A DNA stretch of 26,011 bases from an uncultured Collinsella sp. (lineage in GTDB: Bacteria; Actinomycetota; Coriobacteriia; Coriobacteriales; Coriobacteriaceae), in contig CABUZI010000009.1 of NCBI GenBank assembly GCA_902496005.1, positions 1 through 26,011 on the forward strand. Reading direction: 5' to 3'. The translations under genes and the position numbers were made by a program. Below, piece after piece: positions 16,319 through 24,356 of this stretch (the stretch's first letter is position 1; each line of letters opens with the position of its first letter). Under the pieces are notes generated by a model. That model searched no databases and was not told where the DNA came from. It saw nothing but the letters and a program-made list of their open reading frames with translations.

Positions 16319-16680
16319 TCATTGGGCACTCATTGGGGACAGACTTAAATGAGTGGTCGTCGGGGACAGTCTTACGGACGCCGGCCGAGAGCAAACGAAA
16401 AGGGCCATCCCGAACTGCTTGGAACTGCCAGCACGGAAAGCGCATCCTGCTTTGGGGCCCAATAGCGGGATGCGCTTTCCGTTAGCGGCCCGTTTGGGAA
16501 ACTAGGGACCGCTTTTCGACAAAAATCCGGGATGCATTTTCCGATTGAGGGCCTCAAGGGAAACCGCACCCCATGTTGGACGCTCATTCTGGGATGTGCT
16601 TTCCGCAGTTGATCGATGCGGCCTTTAAGGACTGTCCCAAGCTGCCGGCAGGAAAGGAACGTCCCCAAGTGCCGGGTTTC
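16319..16680. repeat. Composite extragenic repeat island A
   Basis: The outer parts match island B. 16321-16367 differs from 22436-22482 at 3 of 47 positions, and 16625-16679 differs from 22525-22579 at 1 of 55. Between them island A has 257 bases where B has 42. The ends carry TCATTGGGGACAGACTTAAA and GTCCCC-type palindromes. Such GGGGACA/TGTCCCC repeats resemble elements mobilised by REP-associated tyrosine transposases (inference); no transposase gene is in the window. It lies between two convergent genes. Confidence 0.75.
16434..16605. repeat. 62-bp tandem repeat plus inverted copy (GGATGCGCTTTCC family)
   Basis: Three direct copies start at 16466, 16528 and 16590, exactly 62 bases apart, each with a core like CGGGATGCGCTTTCCG. 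The rest of units 1 and 2 is partly similar (GGCC...GGGAAAC). An inverted copy, CGGAAAGCGCATCC (16434-16447), pairs perfectly over 14 bp with 16468-16481. A lone related core is at 22417-22430 next to island B. Origin unknown. Confidence 0.75.
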
Positions 16681-16721
16681 CGCAGCCTGCAATGCTCCTC
16701 ATGAACAGCCGCCTCAATAAC

Positions 16722-16755
16722 AAAAGCCCCTGCGGCCGAAGCGGACCGCGGGGGC
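16722..16755 (-). terminator. Rho-independent terminator of the PTS operon
   Basis: On the minus strand GCCCCcGCGG (16755-16746) pairs with CCGCaGGGGC (16735-16726), apart from one mismatch, and TTTTG follows. It is 16 bases past the 6-phospho-beta-glucosidase stop and closely resembles the carbamate kinase terminator at 22604-22636. Confidence 0.85.
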
Positions 16756-16771
16756 AACAGACCTGCAAGAG

Positions 16772-18226
16772 TTAACTCAAGTCCTCGCCATTTGATGCAA
16801 TGACCTTTTGGTACCAGCAGAAGCTGTCCTTTCGGTAGCGATCGAACGTGCCTTTGCCCGTATCATCGGCATCAACATAAACAAAGCCATAGCGCTTCTT
16901 CATCTGCCCCGTCGAGGCCGACACCAAATCGATACAGCCCCACGGCGTGTATCCCATCAGGTCAACACCGTCCTCGACAATTGCATCGCGCAGCGCAAGA
17001 ATATGCCTTCGCAGGTAATCAATATGATACGCATCGTGGACTTTGCCGTCTTCCAGCGCATCGAGTCCGCCCACACCGTTCTCGGCGATAAAGAGCGGAA
17101 GATGGTAACGATCGTGGTAGCCGGCAAGCGTCACGCGCAAACCCAGCGCATCGATCTGCCACTTCCAGGCAGTCTCTTTATCCTTGAGGTACGGATTGCG
17201 CAACGTCGGGAACACGTTGCCCTCCGCCTTCTCGGCGATCACCTGATCATCGGCGCACACCAAGCGCGAGCAATAGTACGAGAACGAGATGAAGTCGACC
17301 GTATGCTCTGCCAGATACTCCGTATCGCCCGGCTCAAAGGGCACGTGAACACCCTCTTTCTCGAGTGCACGCAGCTTCCAAGCAGGATAGGCGCCCGCAG
17401 CCATCACGTCTGTGTAGAAGTAGCGGCCGCGGTCCTCCTCATACGCAAGCCATACGTCCTCGGGCGCACAACGGTACGGATAGGTCGCACCGGCAGCGAC
17501 CATGCAACCCACCTTGTTTGCGGGATCGATCTTGTGCAGAATCTCGACAGCGCGAGCGCTCGCCATAAACATATGGTGCGAGAACGCCGCGGTCACGGCT
17601 GCACGGTCACGCTCATCCTCGAGCGTGACACCCGCGTTGAGATAGGACAGCGCCACGCTGTTGATCTCGTTGAACGTAAGCCAATAACGCACGAGGCCCT
17701 GGTACGCGCGTCCGACGGTCTCGACGTAGTGCGCATACCGCTCGATCATCTCTCGGCTTTGCCAGCCACCATAGCGCTCGACCAGAGCCAACGGATAGTC
17801 GTAGTGCGACAGCGTCACAAGCGGCTCGATTCCATGCTCGCGCAGCGCCTCGAATACCTGACGGTAAAACTCCAAGCCCTCGCCGTTGGGCTCGGTCTCC
17901 ATCCCTGTGGGAAAAATACGGCTCCAGCAAATTGAAAGACGCAGGCACTTAAAGCCCATCTCGGCAAAGAGCTCGACATCCTCGTGCCAATGATGGAAGA
18001 AGTCGTTGCCCCAGCGGCATGGATACAGCCTGTCCGGATCGTCCACGGGCTTTTGCCTGCCAAACATTACATCCCAGCGGTCGGAACCCTGTGGGATCAG
18101 GTCGGAGTGCGACATGCCGCGGCCGCCCTCGTTCCAGCCCCCTTCGGCCTGGTTGGCGGCGAGGGCACCACCCCACAAAAAGCCCTCGGGCATACCGGCG
18201 GCAGACGTTCTGTCAAAGTAACTCAT
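16772..18226 (-). CDS. 6-phospho-beta-glucosidase (GH1)
   Basis: 484-residue cytoplasmic glycoside hydrolase family 1 enzyme. The acid/base is E187 in TFNEIN and the nucleophile E382 in IAENGVGG. The 6-phosphate pocket SAST...KKRYG (about S436, K444, Y446) marks it as a phospho-glucosidase, splitting phosphorylated beta-glucosides delivered by the PTS into glucose 6-phosphate and glucose or an aglycone. N-terminus MPEGFLWGGALAANQAEGG is typical. I use ATG 18224-18226, one base past the IIC stop; an ATG four codons earlier would overlap IIC and has GAGG directly abutting it. It is the last gene of the regulator-IIA-IIB-IIC-GH1 operon and is followed by a good terminator. Confidence 0.93.
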   Translation of the reverse strand: MSYFDRTSAAGMPEGFLWGGALAANQAEGGWNEGGRGMSHSDLIPQGSDRWDVMFGRQKPVDDPDRLYPCRWGNDFFHHWHEDVELFAEMGFKCLRLSICWSRIFPTGMETEPNGEGLEFYRQVFEALREHGIEPLVTLSHYDYPLALVERYGGWQSREMIERYAHYVETVGRAYQGLVRYWLTFNEINSVALSYLNAGVTLEDERDRAAVTAAFSHHMFMASARAVEILHKIDPANKVGCMVAAGATYPYRCAPEDVWLAYEEDRGRYFYTDVMAAGAYPAWKLRALEKEGVHVPFEPGDTEYLAEHTVDFISFSYYCSRLVCADDQVIAEKAEGNVFPTLRNPYLKDKETAWKWQIDALGLRVTLAGYHDRYHLPLFIAENGVGGLDALEDGKVHDAYHIDYLRRHILALRDAIVEDGVDLMGYTPWGCIDLVSASTGQMKKRYGFVYVDADDTGKGTFDRYRKDSFCWYQKVIASNGEDLS

Positions 18227-18227
18227 G

Positions 18228-19577
18228 CTACTCAGCATCCTCGGCAGAAGCTGCCGCGGCGTTCTCCTGCTCCTGAGCCAGGAGCTGGTTATCGTACACC
18301 TTAAAGAACGGGTACCAGACCACAGCCATGACCACGATCAAAACGATCGTAAACACCCAGATGCGCGGGTCGAGGCACTGGACAAAGCCCTGAACGAAGA
18401 TGGGGAACGTGCCGCTCACCAAGATGTAGAAGTTAGAGACAAGACCCAGTGAGACCGCACCCCAATACAGCAGGGCCGAGATCATGCCGCCTAGCACAAA
18501 CGGAATCATGAGGATCGGGTTGAAGATGATGGGCGCGCCGAAGATCGCGGGCTCGGAGATACGGAAGAAGCTCGGCACGATCGATGCCCTGCCAAATGCC
18601 TTGAGCTGCTGCGACTTTGCCCTAAACGCGCAGAGCGCCACAAAAGAGAACGTATTACCCGTGCCGCCGATGAGGTTGATGGCCAACGACATGAGCGCCG
18701 GGTGGAACTCAAGCGGCTGCCCGGCAGCATAGAGCGAGGCGTTGGCGGCAAAGGCGGCAAGCGTGACCGGGGCGGTGATGGGCATTACGATCATGTTGCC
18801 GTGGACGCCAAAGCACCAAAACAGCAGCGTCATGAAGCAGATAAGCAGTGCGCCGGGCACAGAGTCAACTGCGACGGAAAGCGGGGCAGCGAGCAGCTTC
18901 TCGATAACCGAGGGGATGGACAGCGCGGGATCGATCATCTGGATCAGCAGGTTGCCGCCAAAGAAGATGAGGATGTTGGCGAGCATAGGTACGATGGCGC
19001 CAAAGGTTTCGGACAAAAACGGCGGCACGCCATCGGGCATCTTGATGGTGATGCCCTTGGTCTGGCAGAAGCGCGTGACCTCGACGGAGACCAAGGCAAC
19101 GATGATGGCGGTAAACAGGCCCTGCGCACCCAGATAGGTGCAGGGGACCGCCTGGAGCACGGACTCGTCAGCAAGCTGGTAGTAGGACGACGGCGCCGCG
19201 GCGATCAGGAACATCACCAGCGAGGTCATGCCGGCGTTAAGCTTGGGCATCTTGTAGGTGCCCGCCAGGTTATAGGCGATTGCGAACGTCACGATCACCG
19301 ACAGTATGCCCATCGTCATGTTGAAGGGAATGAGCAGCGTGAGCTTATTGGCCGTGGCAAAATCGAGCCAAGGGCCAAAGACGGACCAGAACCCGCCCTG
19401 CGCCACCAGGTCGGCCGTGACCGGCGGGTTGGCGAGGATCATAAAGACGGCAGATACCAAGATGAAGCTGATCGCGCTCATAAAGCCCTTTTGCATGGAG
19501 GCAAAGTGGCGCTCGGTGCCGCAGAAATTGGCGATAGGGGTCAGTTTTTCCTGAAGCAGGGTCATGAACTTCTCCAT
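18228..19577 (-). CDS. PTS cellobiose/lactose-type IIC permease
   Basis: 449-residue PTS permease of the lactose/cellobiose (EIIC-2) family, with about 10 hydrophobic helices and the FRISEPAIFGAPIIFNP signature that carries the sugar-binding Glu (about residue 345). It binds an extracellular beta-glucoside and releases it phosphorylated inside, using IIB as phosphate donor. The ATG at 19575-19577 follows AGGAGG, which overlaps the IIB stop region, so translation is probably coupled. The C-terminus is an Ala/Glu-rich tail. Its place next to a 6-phospho-beta-glucosidase favours cellobiose or an aryl-beta-glucoside over N,N'-diacetylchitobiose. Confidence 0.92.
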   Translation of the reverse strand: MEKFMTLLQEKLTPIANFCGTERHFASMQKGFMSAISFILVSAVFMILANPPVTADLVAQGGFWSVFGPWLDFATANKLTLLIPFNMTMGILSVIVTFAIAYNLAGTYKMPKLNAGMTSLVMFLIAAAPSSYYQLADESVLQAVPCTYLGAQGLFTAIIVALVSVEVTRFCQTKGITIKMPDGVPPFLSETFGAIVPMLANILIFFGGNLLIQMIDPALSIPSVIEKLLAAPLSVAVDSVPGALLICFMTLLFWCFGVHGNMIVMPITAPVTLAAFAANASLYAAGQPLEFHPALMSLAINLIGGTGNTFSFVALCAFRAKSQQLKAFGRASIVPSFFRISEPAIFGAPIIFNPILMIPFVLGGMISALLYWGAVSLGLVSNFYILVSGTFPIFVQGFVQCLDPRIWVFTIVLIVVMAVVWYPFFKVYDNQLLAQEQENAAAASAEDAE

Positions 19578-19586
19578 GGTTGCCTC

Positions 19587-19880
19587 CTAACCCAACAGCG
19601 ACTGGGCGAGTGCCAGCACGTTGGCGGCGTTGCCCATGCCGTAGTCCTGTGCGGGGATGACCGCGGTCGGCTTACCGCTCCCCTGCTTGACGGTGTTGAG
19701 CTGGTAGGACACCTGCGGCCCCAAGAGCAGCACGTCATAATTGGCGCACGTCTCCTGATACTCGCCGATACCCACCGCATCGATATCGAGCTCGATGCCG
19801 TTTTGCTCCGCATATTTCTCGAGTTTCTTCATCAGAATGCTTGTAGACAGACCAGCTGCGCAAACAAGAAGGATCTTCAT
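19587..19880 (-). CDS. PTS cellobiose/lactose-type IIB
   Basis: 97-residue cytoplasmic IIB of the lactose/cellobiose family. The phosphocysteine is C7 in LLVCAAGLSTS, followed by the typical DIDAVG and DVLLLGPQV strands. It takes phosphate from IIA and passes it to sugar bound by IIC. The ATG 19878-19880 follows AAGGGAA; the frame six codons longer adds a sequence without family likeness. It lies 46 bases after the IIA stop and 9 before the IIC start, in operon order. Confidence 0.93.
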   Translation of the reverse strand: MKILLVCAAGLSTSILMKKLEKYAEQNGIELDIDAVGIGEYQETCANYDVLLLGPQVSYQLNTVKQGSGKPTAVIPAQDYGMGNAANVLALAQSLLG

Positions 19881-19926
19881 AAGGGATTCCCTTCGCATTG
19901 ATTGGTTGGATAGTCACCGCACGCCG

Positions 19927-20253
19927 CTAGGCGTTCTTGGTTGCAGTGCGCTCATACAGGCAGATCAGCTCCTGCACGAGCTCCTGAGCAAGCATGGAGC
20001 ACATGAGGTGGTCCTGAGCATGGACCAGCAACACATCCACCGACAGATGCTCGCCCGCTGCCTCAGTCGAAAGCAGCTGCGTTTGGATGTGGTGAGCCTT
20101 GATTCCCGCATCCTTTGACTGCTTCATGAGTTTGGCGGCGGCGTCAAAATCCCCCGCCTTTGCCTTTTCAAGGGCTTCGAAGGCAAGGCTGCGTGCCTCT
20201 CCCGCTGCAGCGACCAGCTGAAACGAAACCATCTCGGTTCCCTGATCGTCCAT
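19927..20253 (-). CDS. PTS cellobiose/lactose-type IIA
   Basis: 108-residue cytoplasmic IIA of the lactose/cellobiose family, a trimeric helical phosphocarrier. The motif VHAQDHLM supplies the phosphohistidine H78 and metal ligand D81; family length and position agree. It accepts phosphate from HPr and gives it to IIB. The start ATG 20251-20253 follows GAGGAGA. It is the first structural gene, 119 bases after the regulator stop, and that gap could hold a separate promoter for the PTS genes. Confidence 0.93.
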   Translation of the reverse strand: MDDQGTEMVSFQLVAAAGEARSLAFEALEKAKAGDFDAAAKLMKQSKDAGIKAHHIQTQLLSTEAAGEHLSVDVLLVHAQDHLMCSMLAQELVQELICLYERTATKNA

Positions 20254-20372
20254 AACGGTCTCCTCTCCCGTGATGTTTGGTTTGTACTTGAATATTCGAA
20301 ACGCCTATCTCCCGCCCGCAATCCTCGAGGTTTATTGCAGGTAGACTGACAGGGTCATCGACAAAAGAAGTC
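20254..20372 (-). promoter_or_regulatory. Gap before PTS genes with candidate operator
   Basis: A near-palindrome TTGAATATTCGAA lies at 20288-20300, about 35-47 bases before the IIA start. Upstream on the minus strand, TTGCGG and GAATAT are 18 bases apart and could be a promoter overlapping the dyad. The adjacent PRD regulator could bind there (inference). Confidence 0.35.
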
Positions 20373-22268
20373 TTAAGCCGTATGCGCTTGCACAAGCGCC
20401 ATCAGCTCATGCCAGGACCGGCGCTCGCGTAGGCGCTCGACCCCCTGGCGGTCCATAAAGATCTCGGCGAGCAGTGAGCTCAAGATCCGCGCCTCATCGC
20501 CGCCCGACCGGGCAAACGACACCATAAAGACGATATCGACCTCATGGCCGTATTCGTCCCAAAGAATGGGATGTTCGAGCAGGCCCACGGTAACAAAGGC
20601 CTCGGCGCTCAAGGGATGCATCCCATGGGGCATGGCTACCCCATTGCCAAACGAGGTGGCGCTCGCGCTCTCGCGCTCGGCGACCTCTTGGGCAAACTGG
20701 GCATCGACACGGCCGCTCTCGACGGCGCGCTCGGAGAGATATCGGAGAACGGCCTGCTTCGACGACGCCTCAACGCGGTTGAAGAACAGGGCACGGCTAA
20801 AGAAAGAGCTCACGGAGTCCGATTGCGCAGTGTCGTCGCTCAGCACCTTGCGGATAGCGTTGACATCGCTCGTCTCCAAGAAGAAATCGGCCTCGCGGAC
20901 GGGCACGGGCAACTTGACGTTGAGCGGCACCGTTGTGAACACGTAGTCGATATGCGAAAAATCGAACGTTCCCACGCGGGCGACATCGCATGTCTCAATC
21001 GAATCGATATACATGCCAAACTGCTTGCGGTACTGGTGCTCGAGCATACGGGCGCTTCCCGCTCCCGAGGCGCACACGATCAGGATGCGTTTGCGACGCG
21101 GCTGGTCGGCTTGCTGCTCGAGGGCCAGGGCAAATGCCATGGCGATGTAGCCGAGCTCTTCATCAGAGGGCTGGCTGCCAAAATGACGCTCGAGTACCTG
21201 CGAGGTGCCAGCTGCCATCGAATAGGCCAACGGAAACCTCGTCTTGATATCGGACAGCATGGGGTTATCCATATGCATGTGATATTCAAGGCGATAGCCC
21301 AGAGGGCCGATATGCCGAGCAAGGTTCATGCGAAGTTCAAGATCGCCGCTAAAGTCAAACCTAAACTCATCGTTGACCGCACGTACCATCTCGGAAGCAA
21401 TCTCCCACATCTCGTCCGAGATAACGGCAGAGCCCTTCTCGGGCACGCCCGTGCCCCTGCCGAGCAAATGGATTGCGATAAAGGCAACCTCTTCTCGGGG
21501 CATGCTCACGCCCAGGGCATCCTTGATGTTTGCGGCAATCTGGAAAGCCGCGGCGTATTCGCGCGTTCCCTCCAGTTTTTGAACGTCCGATTCTGCAGCT
21601 GGGACATAGCAGCCCTGCTCGATGCGGCCAAGAGCAATGTAAAGATGCATGATGAGATTGCGGGATGCCAGCGAGCTCACCGTGACGGGCGAGGCCGTCA
21701 GAGCATCGTCCACACATGCGGCGATGGCCCGCAGGCGCTCGGCGAGCTTTGCATCGTCGGTGTCGGGCAACACGGGCCTCACCAGCGAGGCCAGGCACAG
21801 GCGCCGCTGCGACTCCCCGCCCGCAACGCGGATTCCGTAGCGTGGGCGCTTTTCGAGCGTTAAGTCAAATTGGGCGAGTTTCTGCTCTACCAGACGCATG
21901 TCATTGGACAGAGTTCGCGCCGAAACGTAGAGTAAATCCGCATACTCCTCAATCGTCACCCACTGGGACCGCATGAGGAGGTCGTTAAGAAGGAAGGACA
22001 CACGGCCGTCGCGCGTATCAGGAATGCCCGGATGGGCCAGAGCCGCACCGTCTAGCAAGCGAGCAAGCTCATCTGCACGTGCAACATCGATACGATACTG
22101 CCCCTTGCTGCCAACGATGCGTGCAACCCCTGCAAGGTTGTCGTTTGCGCGATGGATATAGTTTCTCACGGCGCGCTCGCTTACCTCGAGACGCTTGGCA
22201 AGTACCGCGACAGCGACAGGCTGAGCGTCCTCGATCATATTTACAAGCTGCTTGACGCGAGCATCCAT
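20373..22268 (-). CDS. PRD-containing PTS transcription activator (LicR/CelR-like)
   Basis: 631-residue regulator: HTH_11 (about 1-60), second Mga-like HTH (about 90-150), PRD1 (about 170-275), PRD2 (about 285-390), IIB-like domain with C399 in IVCASGAG, and IIA-like domain (about 490-631) with H548 in AMPHG. PRD1 keeps both His (H208, H267) and PRD2 keeps H319. In the second PRD2 position, where relatives read IALHF, this protein has IAMAF, so that phospho-His is missing. Such activators are tuned by HPr and PTS phosphorylation and turn on the linked beta-glucoside operon. The HTH domains show it binds DNA and is not an RNA antiterminator. GGAGGAGG precedes the ATG. Confidence 0.9.
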   Translation of the reverse strand: MDARVKQLVNMIEDAQPVAVAVLAKRLEVSERAVRNYIHRANDNLAGVARIVGSKGQYRIDVARADELARLLDGAALAHPGIPDTRDGRVSFLLNDLLMRSQWVTIEEYADLLYVSARTLSNDMRLVEQKLAQFDLTLEKRPRYGIRVAGGESQRRLCLASLVRPVLPDTDDAKLAERLRAIAACVDDALTASPVTVSSLASRNLIMHLYIALGRIEQGCYVPAAESDVQKLEGTREYAAAFQIAANIKDALGVSMPREEVAFIAIHLLGRGTGVPEKGSAVISDEMWEIASEMVRAVNDEFRFDFSGDLELRMNLARHIGPLGYRLEYHMHMDNPMLSDIKTRFPLAYSMAAGTSQVLERHFGSQPSDEELGYIAMAFALALEQQADQPRRKRILIVCASGAGSARMLEHQYRKQFGMYIDSIETCDVARVGTFDFSHIDYVFTTVPLNVKLPVPVREADFFLETSDVNAIRKVLSDDTAQSDSVSSFFSRALFFNRVEASSKQAVLRYLSERAVESGRVDAQFAQEVAERESASATSFGNGVAMPHGMHPLSAEAFVTVGLLEHPILWDEYGHEVDIVFMVSFARSGGDEARILSSLLAEIFMDRQGVERLRERRSWHELMALVQAHTA

Positions 22269-22435
22269 GTCCTCCTCCTTTCCCTGCGTCTAGTCTAACG
22301 CGGTAAAGAATGACACTCCACGTCGCGCTCGTTCCGCCAACTCGGAACAGGTTGCGGGGAGTCCAGCTGAGCTATGGAGAGCCTGGGGAGAGGGCCCGAA
22401 GGCAATGCGTCGGTGTGGGATGCGCCTTCCCAGCC
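22269..22435. other. Gap upstream of the PRD regulator
   Basis: No gene is seen. On the minus strand a weak promoter-like pair TGGAGT/TAGACT with 17 bases spacing lies about 25-55 bases before the regulator start. A lone GGGATGCGCCTTCC (22417-22430), a relative of the 62-bp repeat core, sits just outside repeat island B. Confidence 0.3.
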
Positions 22436-22592
22436 ATTGGGCAGTCATTGGGGACAGACTTAAATGAGTAGTCGTTGGGGACGTTCTTGTTTGGCTAGTC
22501 GTTTAAGAACGTCCCCAATGACTATTAAGGACTGTCCCAAGCTGCCGGCAGGAAAGGACCGTCCCCAAGTGCCGGGTTTGTCCCCAATGACT
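22436..22592. repeat. Extragenic repeat element B with terminal inverted repeats
   Basis: AGTCATTGGGGACA (22443-22456) and TGTCCCCAATGACT (22579-22592) are perfect 14-bp inverted ends of a 150-bp element. Inside it, AGTCGTTGGGGACGTTCTT (22470-22488) and AAGAACGTCCCCAATGACT (22505-22523) pair at 18 of 19 positions. The right part, 22525-22579, is shared with island A. It has the look of a non-autonomous mobile palindromic element; no transposase is nearby. Confidence 0.8.
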
Positions 22593-22603
22593 AGGTGAAT
22601 AGC

Positions 22604-22636
22604 AAAAGCCCCGCAGTCGGAGCGGACCGCGGGGCT
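22604..22636 (-). terminator. Rho-independent terminator of carbamate kinase
   Basis: On the minus strand AGCCCCGC (22636-22629) pairs with GCGGGGCT (22614-22607), followed by TTTTGC. It lies 66 bases past the kinase stop, directly beside repeat element B. Confidence 0.85.
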
Positions 22637-22701
22637 CATGAAGAGAGGCTAGTTTGTGGGCGCTTTGCCTGGCGCCCACGGGAGAGGCAACGGAGTAGGG
22701 G

Positions 22702-23664
22702 CTACTCGTGGATGCGGGTACCGGAGAGGCCGGCCATGGTCTCGGCGGCCTTGTCCAGGGCGCCGATGATGCAGGTGCGGCCCTTGCGGGAGCGGGCGAA
22801 CTTGATGGCGGCGCGGACCTTGGGCTCCATGGAACCCTTGCCGAACTGACCCTCGTCGGCCAGGCGCTCGGCCTCGTCGGCGGTGAGGTCCTCGAGCTCC
22901 TCCTGGTTGGGCTTGCCAAAGTTGATGGCGACGTGCTCGACGGCGGTCAGCAGGAACAGGACGTCGGCGTCGCAGTCCTCGGCCAGCAGCTCGCCGCCCA
23001 GGTCCTTGTCGATGACGGCGGGAACGCCCTTGTAGCAGCCCTTGTTCTCGTAGTCGCGGACGACGGGGATGCCGCCGCCACCGCAGGCGATGACGATGAA
23101 CTCGTTGTCGAGCAGGTTGAGGATGGAGTCGGCCTCGACGATCTTCTTGGGATCGGGGGAGGCGACGACGCGACGCCAGCCGCGGCCGGAATCCTCGACG
23201 AAGACCTTGGAGGGATCCTCGGCCATGAACTCCTTGGCCTGCTCCTCGGTGTAGAAGGGGCCGATCGGCTTGGTCGGGTTCTTGAACGCGGGATCGTCGG
23301 GATCGCACTCGATCTGGGTGACGACGGTGGCGGCGTGCCAACGCTTGTAGCGCTTGTGCATCTCGCGGCCGATGCCCTGCTGCAGGTGATAGCCGATGTA
23401 GCCCTGGGACATGGCGCCGCACTCGGGCAGCGGCATCTCGGGGGTGCCGATGGCGTCGTGGGCGGCGGCGAAGGCGTTCTGGATCATGCCGACCTGCGGG
23501 CCGTTGCCGTGGGTGATGATGATCTCGTTGCCCTGCTCGATGAGGCCGAGGAGAGCGTGGGCGGTGTTGCTCACGGCCTCGATCTGCTCGACGGGGTTGT
23601 TGCCGAGGGCGTTGCCGCCGAGGGCGACGACAATACGATCGGGCTTGCCAAGAGGCTTAGACAT
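22702..23664 (-). CDS. arcC: Carbamate kinase
   Basis: 320-residue carbamate kinase, which makes ATP from ADP and carbamoyl phosphate in the last step of arginine-deiminase-type fermentation. Family marks: VVALGGNALG near the N-terminus, ITHGNGPQVG, the long PFYTEEQA subdomain, VIACGGGGIPV and DVLFLLTAVE. Length matches the family. ATG 23662-23664 (MSKPLGKPD) follows AAAGGA; the 12-codon longer frame covers the ribosome site. Codons end nearly always in G or C, as in the carbamoyltransferase gene, implying high expression. It is monocistronic and lies 13 kb from the carbamoyltransferase on the other strand, so regulation may be shared through a regulator rather than an operon. Confidence 0.96.
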   Translation of the reverse strand: MSKPLGKPDRIVVALGGNALGNNPVEQIEAVSNTAHALLGLIEQGNEIIITHGNGPQVGMIQNAFAAAHDAIGTPEMPLPECGAMSQGYIGYHLQQGIGREMHKRYKRWHAATVVTQIECDPDDPAFKNPTKPIGPFYTEEQAKEFMAEDPSKVFVEDSGRGWRRVVASPDPKKIVEADSILNLLDNEFIVIACGGGGIPVVRDYENKGCYKGVPAVIDKDLGGELLAEDCDADVLFLLTAVEHVAINFGKPNQEELEDLTADEAERLADEGQFGKGSMEPKVRAAIKFARSRKGRTCIIGALDKAAETMAGLSGTRIHE

Positions 23665-23700
23665 TGCTGGAATCCTTTCTGTAAAAGGCCTACAACCCAT

Positions 23701-23736
23701 TAATAACCCGCGTCCGTGCGATACGCGAGTTTATTA
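23701..23736 (-). promoter_or_regulatory. Large inverted repeat in the carbamate kinase leader
   Basis: TAATAACCCGCGT (23701-23713) and ACGCGAGTTTATTA (23723-23736) pair along 13 bp with one bulge and one wobble, 37-72 bases before the start codon. It could be an operator or a leader RNA hairpin. Upstream DNA is AT-rich with several TATAA-like boxes. Confidence 0.55.
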
Positions 23737-24260
23737 GGGTTTATATTCTCTTTATCGCTCATTTTATTCATTTTGAAAATACCTAAGCGGCGAACGGTCG
23801 ATTTTACCCGCTCAGCGTAAAGAAGCCCAGTTCAGGTATATCTACGCCATTTACGTGCAACTTTATTTAAATAGAGCAGGGATTAGACCAGATTATGCAA
23901 ACTATATCTTTGCTAAACACAAAACGGACAGCGCAATATCTTACTCGCACTATACGCGATTCTATACATTAATTTGACGAGTATGCATCCCTGCAAAAAC
24001 ATGGGGCTTTTCATCCAACATAAGGGATAGCCGATCGCGCTTCACCCCGCGGCAAGCGACTGCGAGTTCGCAGTATGGAACTTTACCGTCGGCTTCTGCA
24101 TGAACGCTGCCGACGCCCTTTCGCTCCTGCGCGCCCAAGCAGCCGAGAACGCTAACGGCGCCACTGCCAACCTGGCCACCCTCAACAACGGCGCCGCCAG
24201 CCTTTTCGCAAAGTACCGTGCTGGCTCGCTGGCTTTGAGGCCTAAGCGAGCTTTGCTATT
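23737..24260. other. AT-rich to mixed gap without a convincing gene
   Basis: 23737-24000 is unusually AT-rich for this window and should hold the carbamate kinase promoter. 24040-24250 is open in a plus frame (71 residues from 24100) and also in a minus frame (81 residues, 24042-24287). Neither has a ribosome site or a recognised domain; it could be a gene remnant or a lineage repeat. Confidence 0.4.
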
Positions 24261-24341
24261 TGCCAATTTTTGTATGATTTGGGTCAAATCTATCTGCCAA
24301 TTTTTGTATGATTAGGGTCAAATCTATTTGCCAATTTTTGT
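24261..24341 (+). repeat. 34-bp tandem repeats upstream of the ATPase gene
   Basis: Unit 1 (24261-24294) and unit 2 (24295-24328) differ at 2 of 34 positions, and a third copy keeps the first 13 bases (TGCCAATTTTTGT). Unit 1 contains the dyad GATTTG-GGT-CAAATC (unit 2 has one mismatch), and both contain TATGAT, a good -10 box. They end 16 bases before the ATPase start, so operator or promoter duplication is likely. Confidence 0.8.
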
Positions 24342-24356
24342 CATTGAGGGGTTTTA

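Noticed and set aside
16466..16605. CRISPR array
   Set aside because: The 62-base period fits, but only a 16-base degenerate core repeats, the spacers resemble each other, there are just three units and no cas gene.
20254..20372. RNA antiterminator site for a BglG-type protein
   Set aside because: The regulator has DNA-binding HTH domains and no CAT RNA-binding domain, and I see no terminator in this gap.
23737..23790. ArgR box upstream of carbamate kinase
   Set aside because: An ATGAATAAAAT stretch looks like half of an ARG box, but the second half-site does not match.
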